A stretch of DNA of 64,000 bases, taken from assembly GCA_037903475.1 (NCBI GenBank), contig JBAJFG010000445.1, positions 868,001 to 932,000 on the forward strand. Reading direction: 5' to 3'. A model generated the notes under the pieces. That model was not told where the DNA came from. It saw only the letters and a list, made by a program, of their open reading frames with translations, and made no database searches. Position numbers and translations under genes: made by a program. How positions within the stretch are numbered: the first letter of the stretch is position 1; each line of letters starts with the position of its first letter. This stretch comes from Ancylostoma caninum (Eukaryota > Nematoda > Chromadorea > Rhabditida > Ancylostomatidae). Below are positions 43,837-54,000 of this stretch, one piece after another.

Positions 43837-45271
43837 TATCAGGGCTCCTGCAACAAGTTCGTTGTTGGATCCACCATTTGTTATCTCTTCACGTTAGTGG
43901 GATCAGAGAGTTGCGTGTGTATTTAAGGTGATTTAGCGACTTTTTATTTGTAGCGGCCTCAAGCATTAGTATCCACAGAATTCTTGTTTAAAGAAGAATT
44001 TCCTAAGCTCTAATTACTCGATCTTAAGAACAACTCAACCAGCGTAGCGGGGTTTCCCGCAACCGGTTCCCAAGTTCTTTACGGTTGCCCGTACTGTTCG
44101 TTTTAGCTTTGTTCCAGCACTTAAGCAGTCGGGTGCGTGGAGGGGAAGTTGATTGACTGAGTGTCCGGGGTGCGCTTTGTTATTTTCTTTCTGAAATTGT
44201 TGCATATAGAATTTTCCGTGCAGATTGAACCGTAGTAGGTGCCAAGGCCTATTTTTCGACGCAGTCGTTGCTTTGCTCTTGCTGCCATCCTTTCCTCAGC
44301 GATACCCCCTTGCTGCTGAATCTTCTCTCCTTCCAGCAGCAATTAAGGCAAAGATGGCAGCAACTGCTGCAGAAGGAGAAGAATAGGCTTTGACATTGAT
44401 GTTTTACAACATTCGAGCTGCGTGCTTGCCTCAGAGTTATCAGGATACATGTATTGAAAGTCTCTTAAGGGTTCGGCGGTATTTACGGTTGATGCGCATC
44501 AAATTTGACGCGGTAATACACAATGCAGAACGAGGAGGAGAAGAGAATTCTTGGCAGGATGCGAATGTTTGTGGTTTTACCGTCGCGGCGTCCGCGCGAA
44601 CAAACTGCGTTCTGATCTTCGCCGCATCGAGACATCGCGAATACTTCGTGAAATTTTAGGCCGACACGTCAAATTTGACGCGCATCAACCATAAATACCG
44701 CCTTCGAGAATATATGTGATCACGTGATGAATTTGTAACCACGCTGTGGTGGAACAATCCTATCATAGCACGACTTGCCTTCGTTCAAGTGTATTTCAAT
44801 GTAGGGTCTGTTAGCACACCGAGTGCCTCCGGGTGGACCTCATCTGCAATTGCGACCGCAGTGGTATCGGCCGGCACATTGGCTGATTCGATCGGAGCCA
44901 GTAACGAAACATCAAAATTTAAGGAATCACACTACATAGATATAAAAACATACAGAAAAAGGTGTGAAAATAGATCGAAAAAGCCGATCCACCGGCCGAT
45001 ACCACTGCGGTTGCAACCGCAGACAAAGTCCATCCGGAGGCAGTCCATGGGCTAACAGACTGTACTTGCTGTGATAATACAGTATTTGATTATGGAACAA
45101 TGGAACGATTTTCTTCAGTCTCGTTTTTTCGAAGAGGAAGAAAGCAGGCAGTGGCATTTCTACAAGGACACCATGATCCAGCTGGTACAAAGCGAAGAGC
45201 AGGTTCGAGAAAGCATCGTCGACTCGAAACGACATCTCCGATCACTGCATAACACGCGGCCGAACATGTGA
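34575..45271 (+). CDS. Shroom-family protein with C-terminal ASD2 domain (5' half of model uncertain)
   Basis: Firm, phase-consistent exons: 38566-38660, 38714-38875, 41047-41155 (taking two bases from an exon ending 40851), 41982-42094, 42266-42428, 42854-42994, 43120-43224, 43361-43465 and 45083-45271 (stop TGA). Likely but less certain: first exon 34575-34664 (MSSVDYETDTLTCARTN), an exon from 37177 (FLSDYVIAAGSGPRSHVLQ), an exon from about 39017, and one ending 40851. Coding-like DNA near 37719-37805 and 37850-37914 is not placed. The last ~185 residues match the ASD2 pattern: KLDEKRME, SIGSVNRRLCDFEDERNAIG, HLEHFKELLRFEMKLRCLM, LLEESRLRRRLADVNFLRL, ARRERDLE and HFYKDTMIQL. ASD2 of known Shrooms is a coiled coil that binds Rho kinase and drives actomyosin contraction at apical junctions. 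A PPPPPH and PAKPKNL stretch precedes it. No PDZ domain or ASD1 is seen. Confidence 0.68.
43791..43833 (+). repeat. (CT)21 microsatellite in the last Shroom intron
   Basis: An uninterrupted CT dinucleotide array, followed by CATCTATCAG. That resembles a polypyrimidine tract with acceptor, but splicing there is not needed: exon 43361-43465 joins 45083-45271 in phase 0 and the ASD2 pattern continues across that join. Confidence 0.97.
44238..44462. repeat. Foldback related to 31824-32072
   Basis: CCTATTTTTCGACGCAGTCG ... TTGCTGCCATC pairs with GATGGCAGCAACTGCTGCAG ... GAATAGGC. The right side (CTGCGTGCTTGCC, AGTTATCAGGATACATGTAT, GAAAGTC) matches the right end of the element at 31824-32072. The outer left arm is missing or diverged. 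Confidence 0.65.
44474..44703. repeat. Foldback sharing its interior with the 33-kb composite
   Basis: Arms GGCGGTATTTACGGTTGATG / CGCATCAAATTTGACG at the left and the inverse at 44668-44703. The reverse complement of the interior (GCGGCGAAGATC, GTTTGTTCGCGCGG, GCATTGTGTAT) aligns with 33171-33275, so both belong to one family inserted in opposite orientation. Confidence 0.88.
44806..45060. repeat. Foldback ending 22 bp before the last Shroom exon acceptor
   Basis: The left arm 44806-44898 (GTCTGTTAGC, GTGCCTCCGG, ACCGCAGTGGTATCGGCCGG) pairs with the right arm from 44975 to 45060 (CCGGCCGATACCACTGCGGT ... GCTAACAGAC). The splice acceptor of the final exon ends at 45082. Confidence 0.93.
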
Positions 45272-47508
45272 AATGAATTCCTAAATTAACTGTATAGTTT
45301 TAAGAGATTTGTACACTTCGAGCATATGGGTGTTGACTAGAGAAGACTGCTGTTGTTGATACATAGTTCCTTTCAGTTCACTTTTCTCCTGGGTGTATCA
45401 CTTATTTGCTGTGCTTCGTCATTAATCTTTGCTCACATTGCAGCCTTCCCATATCACTTGTAAAGACGATTGCACCCTCAGCACGAAGACTTATTGTGAT
45501 TATTGAGCTGACCGATTTTATTCGTTATTTCCCTAAGTTGTCATATCTGAATGCAGAGCAGAATCCGCGAGAGTATTATTAGAGTTTCACTTACTGTTAT
45601 GCTGTGAATGTTTTCCTTGGGTCTCCAGAACTCCCATTGTGTATTTGTCCATGTTTGGATGTTGATGTATAGATAAATGGCCATATTGTGCTTTTACGAG
45701 CGCTTCCTTCCATTTCATTTGGGTTATCCATGAGATTGATGCATCGGTATTTTTTGAATGCATACGAACCATGTTCCACTTGAACAGTCTACGTATAAGG
45801 AGGAATGATCACTTCACAGCTGTCTGCAGTCAGCTGTGAACTGACATTGCTGGGAAAGGGTTCGAACAATACTTTGAGTTGGGCTCCGTAATTAAAAGTG
45901 ATCTATCCTTTTAGGTAGTGCCAGCGAACGATAAGCCGACTTACTTAGGTACTCACAAGCTTTGCTAGTAGCATTCATGTCCACAAAAGTCAAGGATTTC
46001 ACCGAAAATCTGCTATCATAGTATGTGTAAGTCAGAATTTGGTTTTTTTTTGTCGATCAATACTCTTAGTCATCTTCCGAATCATTCACGTCGTCCTATT
46101 TTACCAAGAATGGCAAACATTGCGTCAGCGCTTAGCACTGCCATGTGGGAACCAGAATAGGTGAGTCTTAGCGGTAGGATTTAATGCCGATGCGGCTTAT
46201 AAGATGCAAATGCTAGGTGGCAGTGCAGTGGTAAGAAGTGTGGGCGCGTGGTTTTGTCCACTACCTTTGTTCGGCGCCCTTCATCCATGAAGCATTTTAG
46301 TATTTTCTCTATTGAGAAGCTTTGGATAAATAATGACTCTTCAATCCAGTAGATTAGTTTACCTCTTCAAGTAGTTTTGCCACGGCTCTTTTCAAAGTAT
46401 CGTAGCGGCTTTCCCGAGTGTTCCATGTGAAAAAGCATCGCACCCATACGCAACGACCTACATGTAGCCTTGGTAGTCCCAACCCAATATTGCTTCTTTT
46501 GTTTGAGAAATGCCGACATGCGAACGAACCATGGGTAAGAATAACCAGGGCTGCAAGTCTATCGACTATAGTACAGGAGCACAACAGTCTTTGAAGTGGG
46601 GGTAGTAATAAAGAGAACGAGCAACTCATGGAACTTCTGGAAGATTCAGTGGAAAAGGCGAGAGCATATTTCTATTGCGCAAGATGGGACCTCACAAATC
46701 AGAGAACCGTCGGTCCTACTACTAACAGATCGGTTGTATACTTAATTGTAAAGTCCTTTAAACCCAAACACCCGAGTTCTGCATGATGTACAGTCTGAGC
46801 TGGAACAGCTGTCGAACGAACACCTCTTACTATGAGATGGTAGGGGAAGAGAAGCGCTTCCAATCTGTATAGAACACACTGTCAGGGAATAGCAGATGCG
46901 GGAAAAATTGCCACTGGAAAAACAGCAAGGACGTATGTTAACATCCAATAAATTCTTACGCAAGTTTTTTGATCCGGTCCCGTTCCTCAATGACCATTCA
47001 GATAGCGGATAAACTCAAAATATGAATAGGGTAATTGTTTCTGGCATTGCAACCAAGTCATCCAGCCGAGAAAACTTTGAGAACTCTGAATTGGCGTCTG
47101 TTTCCATCGTTTCTCTTGTTTGGATGTATGTTGCTACTCGCAACATCTTCAAATGTGTTGGTAAATCATTGCCAAATATTGTTCAGATTATTCATATTTG
47201 AATGGTTTGATATTGCTAGGGAATCATAGCTGAGTTGTCACCTCAAGCGCCTCCAGCGTCGGACTGTATGTAGTCACCTCCCTTTGTTGAAGTGAGCAAG
47301 CGATGGAAATGGCTTGACTCACATTGACCTAATTGTTAATTGAAGGCGAAAAGCCATAGATGAGATGAGAAGGTCGCGGTGAGAGCTATACACGGTCTAA
47401 AATCTCTTTTTTCGATTAGACCAGCGTTGTTTCTAACATTGTGCACGCTATTTTTTTCCTTGGCAGAGCTTCAATATCTGTAATTCTGAAATTCTTCACA
47501 GCTCACCA
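45272..47508. other. 3' flank of the Shroom-like gene and spacer
   Basis: No gene recognised. A minus frame at 46629-46354 includes GLGLPRLHVGRCVWVRCFF and TLKRAVAKLLEEVN, which is protein-like but unassigned, with no splice structure. The other frames are short and overlap on both strands. Confidence 0.4.
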
Positions 47509-47967
47509 GGGAAGGATACTAGCGGCGTCCGACAACTCGTAATGAAGTGTATATTGACAAATGCAGTTTTCGATGATGATCTCAAATCCGTTTTCCTTAT
47601 CTGCTGCGGAGCTCTCTGTGAAGAGTTACGTGGCAAGATTTCAGCTTGTTCAGAGCTGCCAAAATTTCGCTTCCTGGCTATATTCTGCTAAAAGATTGTG
47701 GGAACTTCATTTGGATCTATAACAGTTTTAGAAGCATTGACCAGTAACAATTAGTTGACAAGTTCGAGATGTTTTTCGCGCACGTCTTCTGCGGAATATA
47801 ACTCGAAAGTTGGATTTCGCCGGTTGAGACTAGCCGATATTGTGCCACGTAACTCTTCACAGAGAGCTCCGCAGCAAATAAAAACAACGGATTCGAGATC
47901 AGCATGAAAACTGCATATGACAGTGTACATTTCCTTATGTATTGTCGGACCTCCCTAGTATCCTCCC
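47509..47967. repeat. Large foldback, about 150-bp arms
   Basis: The left arm starts GGAAGGATACTAG, then GTCCGACAA, GAAGTGTATATTGACA, GCTGCGGAGCTCTCTGTGAA and GAGTTACGTGGCA. The right arm carries the inverse, ending CTAGTATCCTCC at 47967. Arms are diverged and the middle is unique. Confidence 0.9.
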
Positions 47968-48690
47968 CTAGTCATCTCTGAAATGTCTCGTTGCGACTGA
48001 TTAAAAAACATTTTCGTAGAAGATGAAGAACTGAGTGGGTCGCAGTAGAAATAGTGACGGGTTATCGAAGCCACTGTTAAGCGATTCAATCTTCATCACT
48101 ACAATTCTGTGAGGACGCATGTATATAGGGGCGCAGTACCACTTTCTCTTCAATTTCTTCGGTCCAGGCCAGATTATTTAGTCTATTGCTAATTGTGGAG
48201 AGAGAGAAACTTCACAGTCCCGCATCTGCTATCGGCTCCTCAAGTTCTGCAGAGTTTCCACGATGGGAAATCCCTTCAATTCGTTGTGATCATTCTTGTA
48301 ACTACGGCAAATTTTATGTCTGAGTTTTTAAGAGTTTCGGAACCTGTTTTAGCTCCAACATTTTAGGATAAGTAGTGCTATTATCACATAGCTGGGAATT
48401 CATTTGAGTCTTCAGGAAAGTTTTAACTTCATTTGTAAGGGATCCAATGAGGGATCCAATTTTTTCGAAGAAGTGTACACAGTTCCTTAACGCCAAATAT
48501 TTTGGAATTCAGAAGTTTGGCACATCTCTACAATCCTGCTAAATGTCCTTGACTTCACGAGAAAGAGCAGAAGTATTTTAATATTTCTCCGTAGAATCAA
48601 TCCGCAGTATCACCTAAATTCTCCATATCACCTAAATTCTCCATACTAGCCGCTAGGAGCTCAGATCTAGTTAAACTCCTACCTAAAATA
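47968..48690. other. Spacer between two foldbacks
   Basis: AT-rich, with no gene. A 19-bp direct duplication TATCACCTAAATTCTCCAT lies in tandem at about 48609-48646. Confidence 0.5.
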
Positions 48691-49136
48691 GATTTTTGAG
48701 ACTTTCCCATGAAAAGAATCTCCATGAGATCCTGATCGCATCTGTGTGCATGACAAAGCACAACTGTTTTTCGTAGAAAACTAGCAGAAAACCCGTTTTG
48801 AGACCCAACTCTAGGGGAGATTATGGGCGGAGCAAAGGCGGGACTAAGTGGTATCCGCAACATGCGCTCGCCTGCTGGTCACACATGGTACAGAACGACT
48901 TGTTAGGAAGTGGATGAAGGAAAACTCTCACGATGAGTAAGCAATTCCTGAAAAAAAAAACTGCTCCTGGGAGTGCATTATCTCTCTCGTCTTGGGCCCA
49001 GCCCGGCTCCACCCACAAACTCCCGAATGGCTGGAGTTCGGAAACGGGTTTTCCGACAATTTCGTACGGAATCACGTATAACCTTGGTATCGGCAGTTCC
49101 TGGGGTTCTTTTCATCTGGGAATCTCAAAAACCATC
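48691..49136. repeat. Degenerate foldback, about 446 bp
   Basis: GATTTTTGAGACTTTCCC / ATGAAAAGAA at the left pairs with TTCTTTTCATCTGGGAATC / TCAAAAACC at the right. Further inward AGAAAACCCGTTTT pairs with GGAAACGGGTTTTCC, and GGGCGGAG with CTCCACCC. Similarity is about two thirds, so it is old. Confidence 0.7.
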
Positions 49137-50164
49137 CTGAGGTGGAGCAATGTGCTTAATTTTCTAGAAGCGGCATAAATTTTACTGAGAAAGTTGAGGT
49201 TTCTGAATTTTTGAAGTGATCTCTCCGATCCTGATTAGACGTTTTCCCCTCAGAAGATGTGTTTCTTCCTCTTCCATGGTTTGGTTGAAGTATGCCGTGG
49301 TTCATCTGCTATTATTTGCAATCACTCTCTCTCCTTATGATAAAACTCGTTAGGAGCTTGTGCAACCAAACCAAATTGACGTTTTTTTCCTGACGGGTCG
49401 AATTGGAGGTATCCACAGGCTTTTTTCCCCAAGTTTTGGTAATTGCAAATCTAAGATTAGAGCAAAATTTTGGAACAAAAGAATTGAGTGCGGCCTTTGA
49501 AGGCAAAGTTTTTTCTACAGCTTTTTCTATCGCCAGTGAAAATGTTTTGGGCTGATACTGTTCACGTCTATAATGTTTACTTTAAGTTACCACCAACCAT
49601 GAGATGTTGAAAGAATTTGTCTTCGTCGGTTTGAGTCTCTGCAAACTGTACTTTCCGAACTGAAGTTCCTATAGAAATCAGTCCATTATGTGAATGCAGC
49701 AATGAAGAGCAGGAAAAGAACTATGTATAGATGGTTTGAATAATTTTCTAGGCGCTTATTCACTGTTAGCCGTGTGGATATACATTTTTGGAGGCGAATA
49801 TCGAAAGATTACTACCAATGATGTTTTGATAACGTGTGAATGACCTCCCTCGAAAGCGTAAAAGCTTCCAGAAGTCTTCCCTCTAAGCAATGCTTCAGAC
49901 CTGTAGAGCGAAGTGACCAGTATAAGATGCAATGAAACAAAATGCAATGGCTTCAATACAGCAGAATTTATGAACAAAACAAATGAAGCTCACTTTAGTT
50001 TTCAGTTCTGATTGTTAGGGAAGGTGAAATGCTAGCGGTCTTCGAGAAACATTGAACAAAGATGTCTTTGGTCTATGGAGAAAATATCTCCCTTCGTGCA
50101 TATTTTGAACCAATTCTGAATGGTGACGTCGAGTCGATTCCAAAAATATACAAATCCGATTCTG

Positions 50165-50282
50165 AGGATGCATTCATCATTGAGATTACCCAGGGTGAAC
50201 GCGTGAGCCGCTCCAGAATTCACCCGTCGTTAATACGGCCATCAACACTCTCACCCTGTGCAATCTCAGTGATGCATCCAGG
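50165..50282. repeat. Short foldback related to the minisatellite-flanking element
   Basis: GGATGCATTCATCATTGAGA / TTACCCAGGGTGA pairs with TCACCCTGTGCAATCTCA / GTGATGCATCC. The left arm resembles TGCATTATTGAGATTACC at 24258. Confidence 0.8.
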
Positions 50283-50980
50283 CCGTGATTACTTATCCCA
50301 GACTTGAGATACAGATATAAAAAAGTGATTTATCTAGGATAGGTACAAGGAAAACACTCAAGTTGCCACTAATGTATGGAGAATTCCAGTTTATCCAGTC
50401 CTTTGGTGGCCACAGTATCGCTGAGAATTCCTTCAAAGGTATGCAAAATTTGTGTCCGATGGTTTTTCATCGCTGGGGAAACATTTGATTTTTTGTGCTT
50501 TCCAATAGTTCGCTAGCTGTTGCTTTTCGAGAAGATGTTCCATAACTCTTATATCTGTTAAATAATACTGATTAATTTGATCTTAAGGAGATGTCTTTTT
50601 TTTGGCAAAAAAAAACCACTTACATGCACGTAGTTTTGAAATGTTGCGCAATGCAGGGCGTGCCCTTTTCGCTGTAGTCGGCGACGGCCATACCCTCGTG
50701 CTGTGGTCAGCGTTTGTTCCTGCTGGTTGCCAGGGGAGTTCCCCGTCTGGCTCCCTAGTTGCCATCTTTCCCCCGCCCCGCCCCTCATATTTTGTTTGTG
50801 CACTTGGGGGTCGCCAACGATTTTTCGACCACCTTTCGCTGACTCATCTGTGATTTTACGGGCGCACCGCCGCATTGATAAGGGGTTCTCTCATGCTTTG
50901 GAGAAAAATTTATTCACATTTTTCCCGACCATTTGTATTCGTCATCCTCTTTATGCTTATATTCTTGTCATCAAGACTCG

Positions 50981-50989
50981 TTTTGTAGG
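50981..50989 (+). promoter_or_regulatory. Candidate (trans-)splice acceptor before the RNF14-type gene
   Basis: GTTTTGTAG ends 24 bases before the ATG at 51014. The leader that follows (GTGATCCATCACCTC) resembles the leader of the paralogue (GTGAGTCACCACCTC after the acceptor ending 59164), so both genes share a 5' end that looks trans-spliced. Inference only. Confidence 0.5.
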
Positions 50990-51013
50990 TGATCCATCAC
51001 CTCTCGATAGTTT

Positions 51014-54000
51014 ATGAAGAAGCAGTTTCCACTAGAACAGAGTGAGGAACTCGAGGCAGTTGTCAGTTGTTTCGGTGAGGAGTTCGTGTCGGTCGACTGG
51101 AGCGGCGATGAGCTCAAAGGGGTTATTTCTGTGGTGTTGGAGCCAAGACTGCAGCCGATCGTGATTTCAGCGACAGATGGAAAAGGTGTGGGAGCCATTT
51201 ACGATTATTCAACTGTACCGCTTTTAGGATATGAATTGTTGTCGGCTTTTTAAGGGCATTATTTTTCGTCCAGGTGGTATTAAAACGTCTGCGGGAGCGT
51301 TGCCTATGCGTCACCCCCTATTTACCCGCGATCTTTTCGTTCTAGGCGAAACCGCTATTGAAATGGAAACCATGGAAACACTCGATTAACTGTTCTTTGC
51401 GAAATATTCAGCTCCAGAGCTCACAGATTTGATATCAGTTGAAAACATTGAAAATTTAACAGTTTTGACAGGAGTAAAATTCCCACAAAAACCGGAGAAA
51501 TGAGCTGGAAAATCCGTCCCACCCTATCAGCAAAGATAAATCCATTTGGTTGCAGACTATCGCCAGTTTGAAACGAAGCAGCTCTCTCCAGTGGATCTAC
51601 GTTTCAATCTCCCTGTAGAGTATCCAGCTGAGCAGGCGATGATCGACGTGGATTGCATGTGGATGCCCACTTCCATGGTATGTATGTTGTTTTGCTCCTT
51701 TCTTCTCCATCCAAGCCGGAAATCCCTTGACATCAGAACACAGTGGTTGAAGCGCTGCTTACTCCTTCTTTTTTTATTTTCAACAGATCTATCATAGTTT
51801 TTCAAAATATTGAAAATTCGAAGAAACTGCATATGGATTTGTATAATCTTCCACTTTCTGACTTCTTGAAATCTTTTCTGGTCTTTGGTTTTTATTTTGT
51901 CTTTTTGGAAGTCTTTCATATTCCTTTTATTTCAATTCTTCTTCTCTTTCTTTTCCATAAGTTCCTGATTTTCTATCAGCAATCTCGAATATGGAGTAAT
52001 CTCGAAGCCATTCTTATTGTCCATTGTTCCTGCCCTCTCCTTTTTATTCTCGATCAATCTCAAGGTCAAGCACCAAACTTGGAGGCACACAATTTTCATT
52101 ATACTTTCTTTCTCTTCAGAAGTTTTATCTATGTAATTGAAGTGATATTTCTTCTACTGTCAATAGGAACATAAAATATTTGCGGATACTAGTTGATATA
52201 ATTTCATGGCAAATTCCAAGCGTACTGTGGTAATCACACCATTTTACCACACTGTGGGGATCATCATAATTTTGCTGATCGAGTTCTCCGGAAAGGTGAA
52301 GCTCCCGGAGGAACTTTTAACTGCGCCTAGATAGCACATGTCCATTTATCGGACCACAAGAATGTATACTATGCGGGGACCGATTTGTCAAAGTCACTGA
52401 CCTGTAGCACTACCTGACTCCCTTCATTGTCTCGTAGTTCATTGAAGTTCAGAGTCAGAGAAGTTGGGGTTATGCTGCAAAAATGGCAGAAAACAAGCGA
52501 CTGTTGGGGTACATAAGTATGTGCTTCGATTGGTATCTGCTTTTATGTGGTTTCTTATAAAAGCTTTCTGTCGAAGATTTCAAAACGATGGAAATTTATA
52601 TTCCAAACTAATAGCATTTTGAAATTGAATGTCTACTCCACAACTATTTATTTATTTATTTATTTATTCAAACATTATAGAGTAGGACAGTCAACAGGGG
52701 TTGGTGGGAGAATCTTTTCTGGAATTTTGGTCTTTTTATTTTCATCACAACTTTCATCTGAGCGGAGTCTATGGATTATTTTCTCACCTGAGGCTTCCCT
52801 TCTCCTAGAACTTTGGATACCAAGAGTCGAGGAACTCAACAACCTCTAAGAGTCTGCGTCGAGCCACCCATAAAATGGCCAAACCATCGCTACACCCTTA
52901 GAACATTCCCTCTCCTTTTTTTCTATTGTCAGCAAGGATTCTTTTCAGTAGATACGCAGTAACCATCTACTATTACTCTTCTGTGCTTGAAGTAATGGAG
53001 GAGAAATTTTTGCCAGCTTGTTGTTCGCGATGTGCCAACCTTGTAAAAAAAATGACCATTCAGATTTCGACACTACTTCAGGTCTGTTTCCAGTAGATTA
53101 CTCCTTGCTCAAGTATCCAGAAGTTTCACATGGAATTGCATTGTGGTACCACTGTGATCAATAACACCTGTAGATTCTTTTCATGTAGAAGTCTTAAAAA
53201 ACGAATTTGAGGTAAGACGATGCCTCTAAAAAAATGCAAATGTCACTGAGACATGCGAGGGAGCAGTGCTCAGCTACTTGTAGCGCGAGTGAATGCGTGA
53301 AGTTTTCTTTCAGAGAAGCACAATGTTGAAGCGTCTCGGCGATGTTATCAATGAGAACCTTGGGTCTCCCATACTGTTCCTTTGCTGTGAAGATGTAAAG
53401 AAATTCCTAGAAAGTACTGAGATAGCGGAGCTTCGCTTGGAAGGAAACCACTTTGCAAGGAAGAACGTGAGTTAGCATTAGAAGCCTTGCTAAATTTACC
53501 GTATGGATCGATGCGTTTACAGAAACTGCGACCAATGGAGGTCTTGGATCTTGTTCGAAATGAGTGCGAAAAGGCCGAACAGCTGGAGTTTGAAGGGCAT
53601 TGCCATGACTGTGATGTGAGATACCACTTCATTGTCCTTCCTGGTGGTTACAGTCCTTCAAGTTCCTATGCTGCCTTCTGTTTAGGTGTGCTTCGAGAAC
53701 AAACTTGGCCGCGAGTGCGTGCGATTCTCGCCTTGCGGTCATACTTTCTGCCGAGAATGCGTCACTGCATATTTTAATGAAAGACTCACCTCTCAGGAGG
53801 TGGGATTTCTTTTGTTTCAATTTATTTTTAGTTTTTCAAAGGTGTTTCGAGCTCATATTGTTACCCTTCAGATCTAATGATCTCATCTTCAGGTCTCACC
53901 CCTTACATGCCTCAGCGACGGATGCGAGTCGAGCGTTTCTCAGAAGCTCATTATTGAACTTCTCGGCCAAGTAAGTCCTTTTGGTTTTGAATATTTTCTT

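Larger units (their letters stand above)
49137..51013. other. 5' flank of the RNF14-type gene
   Basis: No gene recognised; frames at 50558-50875 lie on both strands and lack support. It contains the short foldback at 50165-50282 and the presumed leader of the downstream gene. Confidence 0.45.

Noticed and set aside
43716..43931. Extra Shroom exon after the CT microsatellite (CATCTATCAG acceptor)
   Set aside because: It would end the protein at a TAA near 43926 and break the ASD2 pattern; the exon at 45083 continues it in phase.
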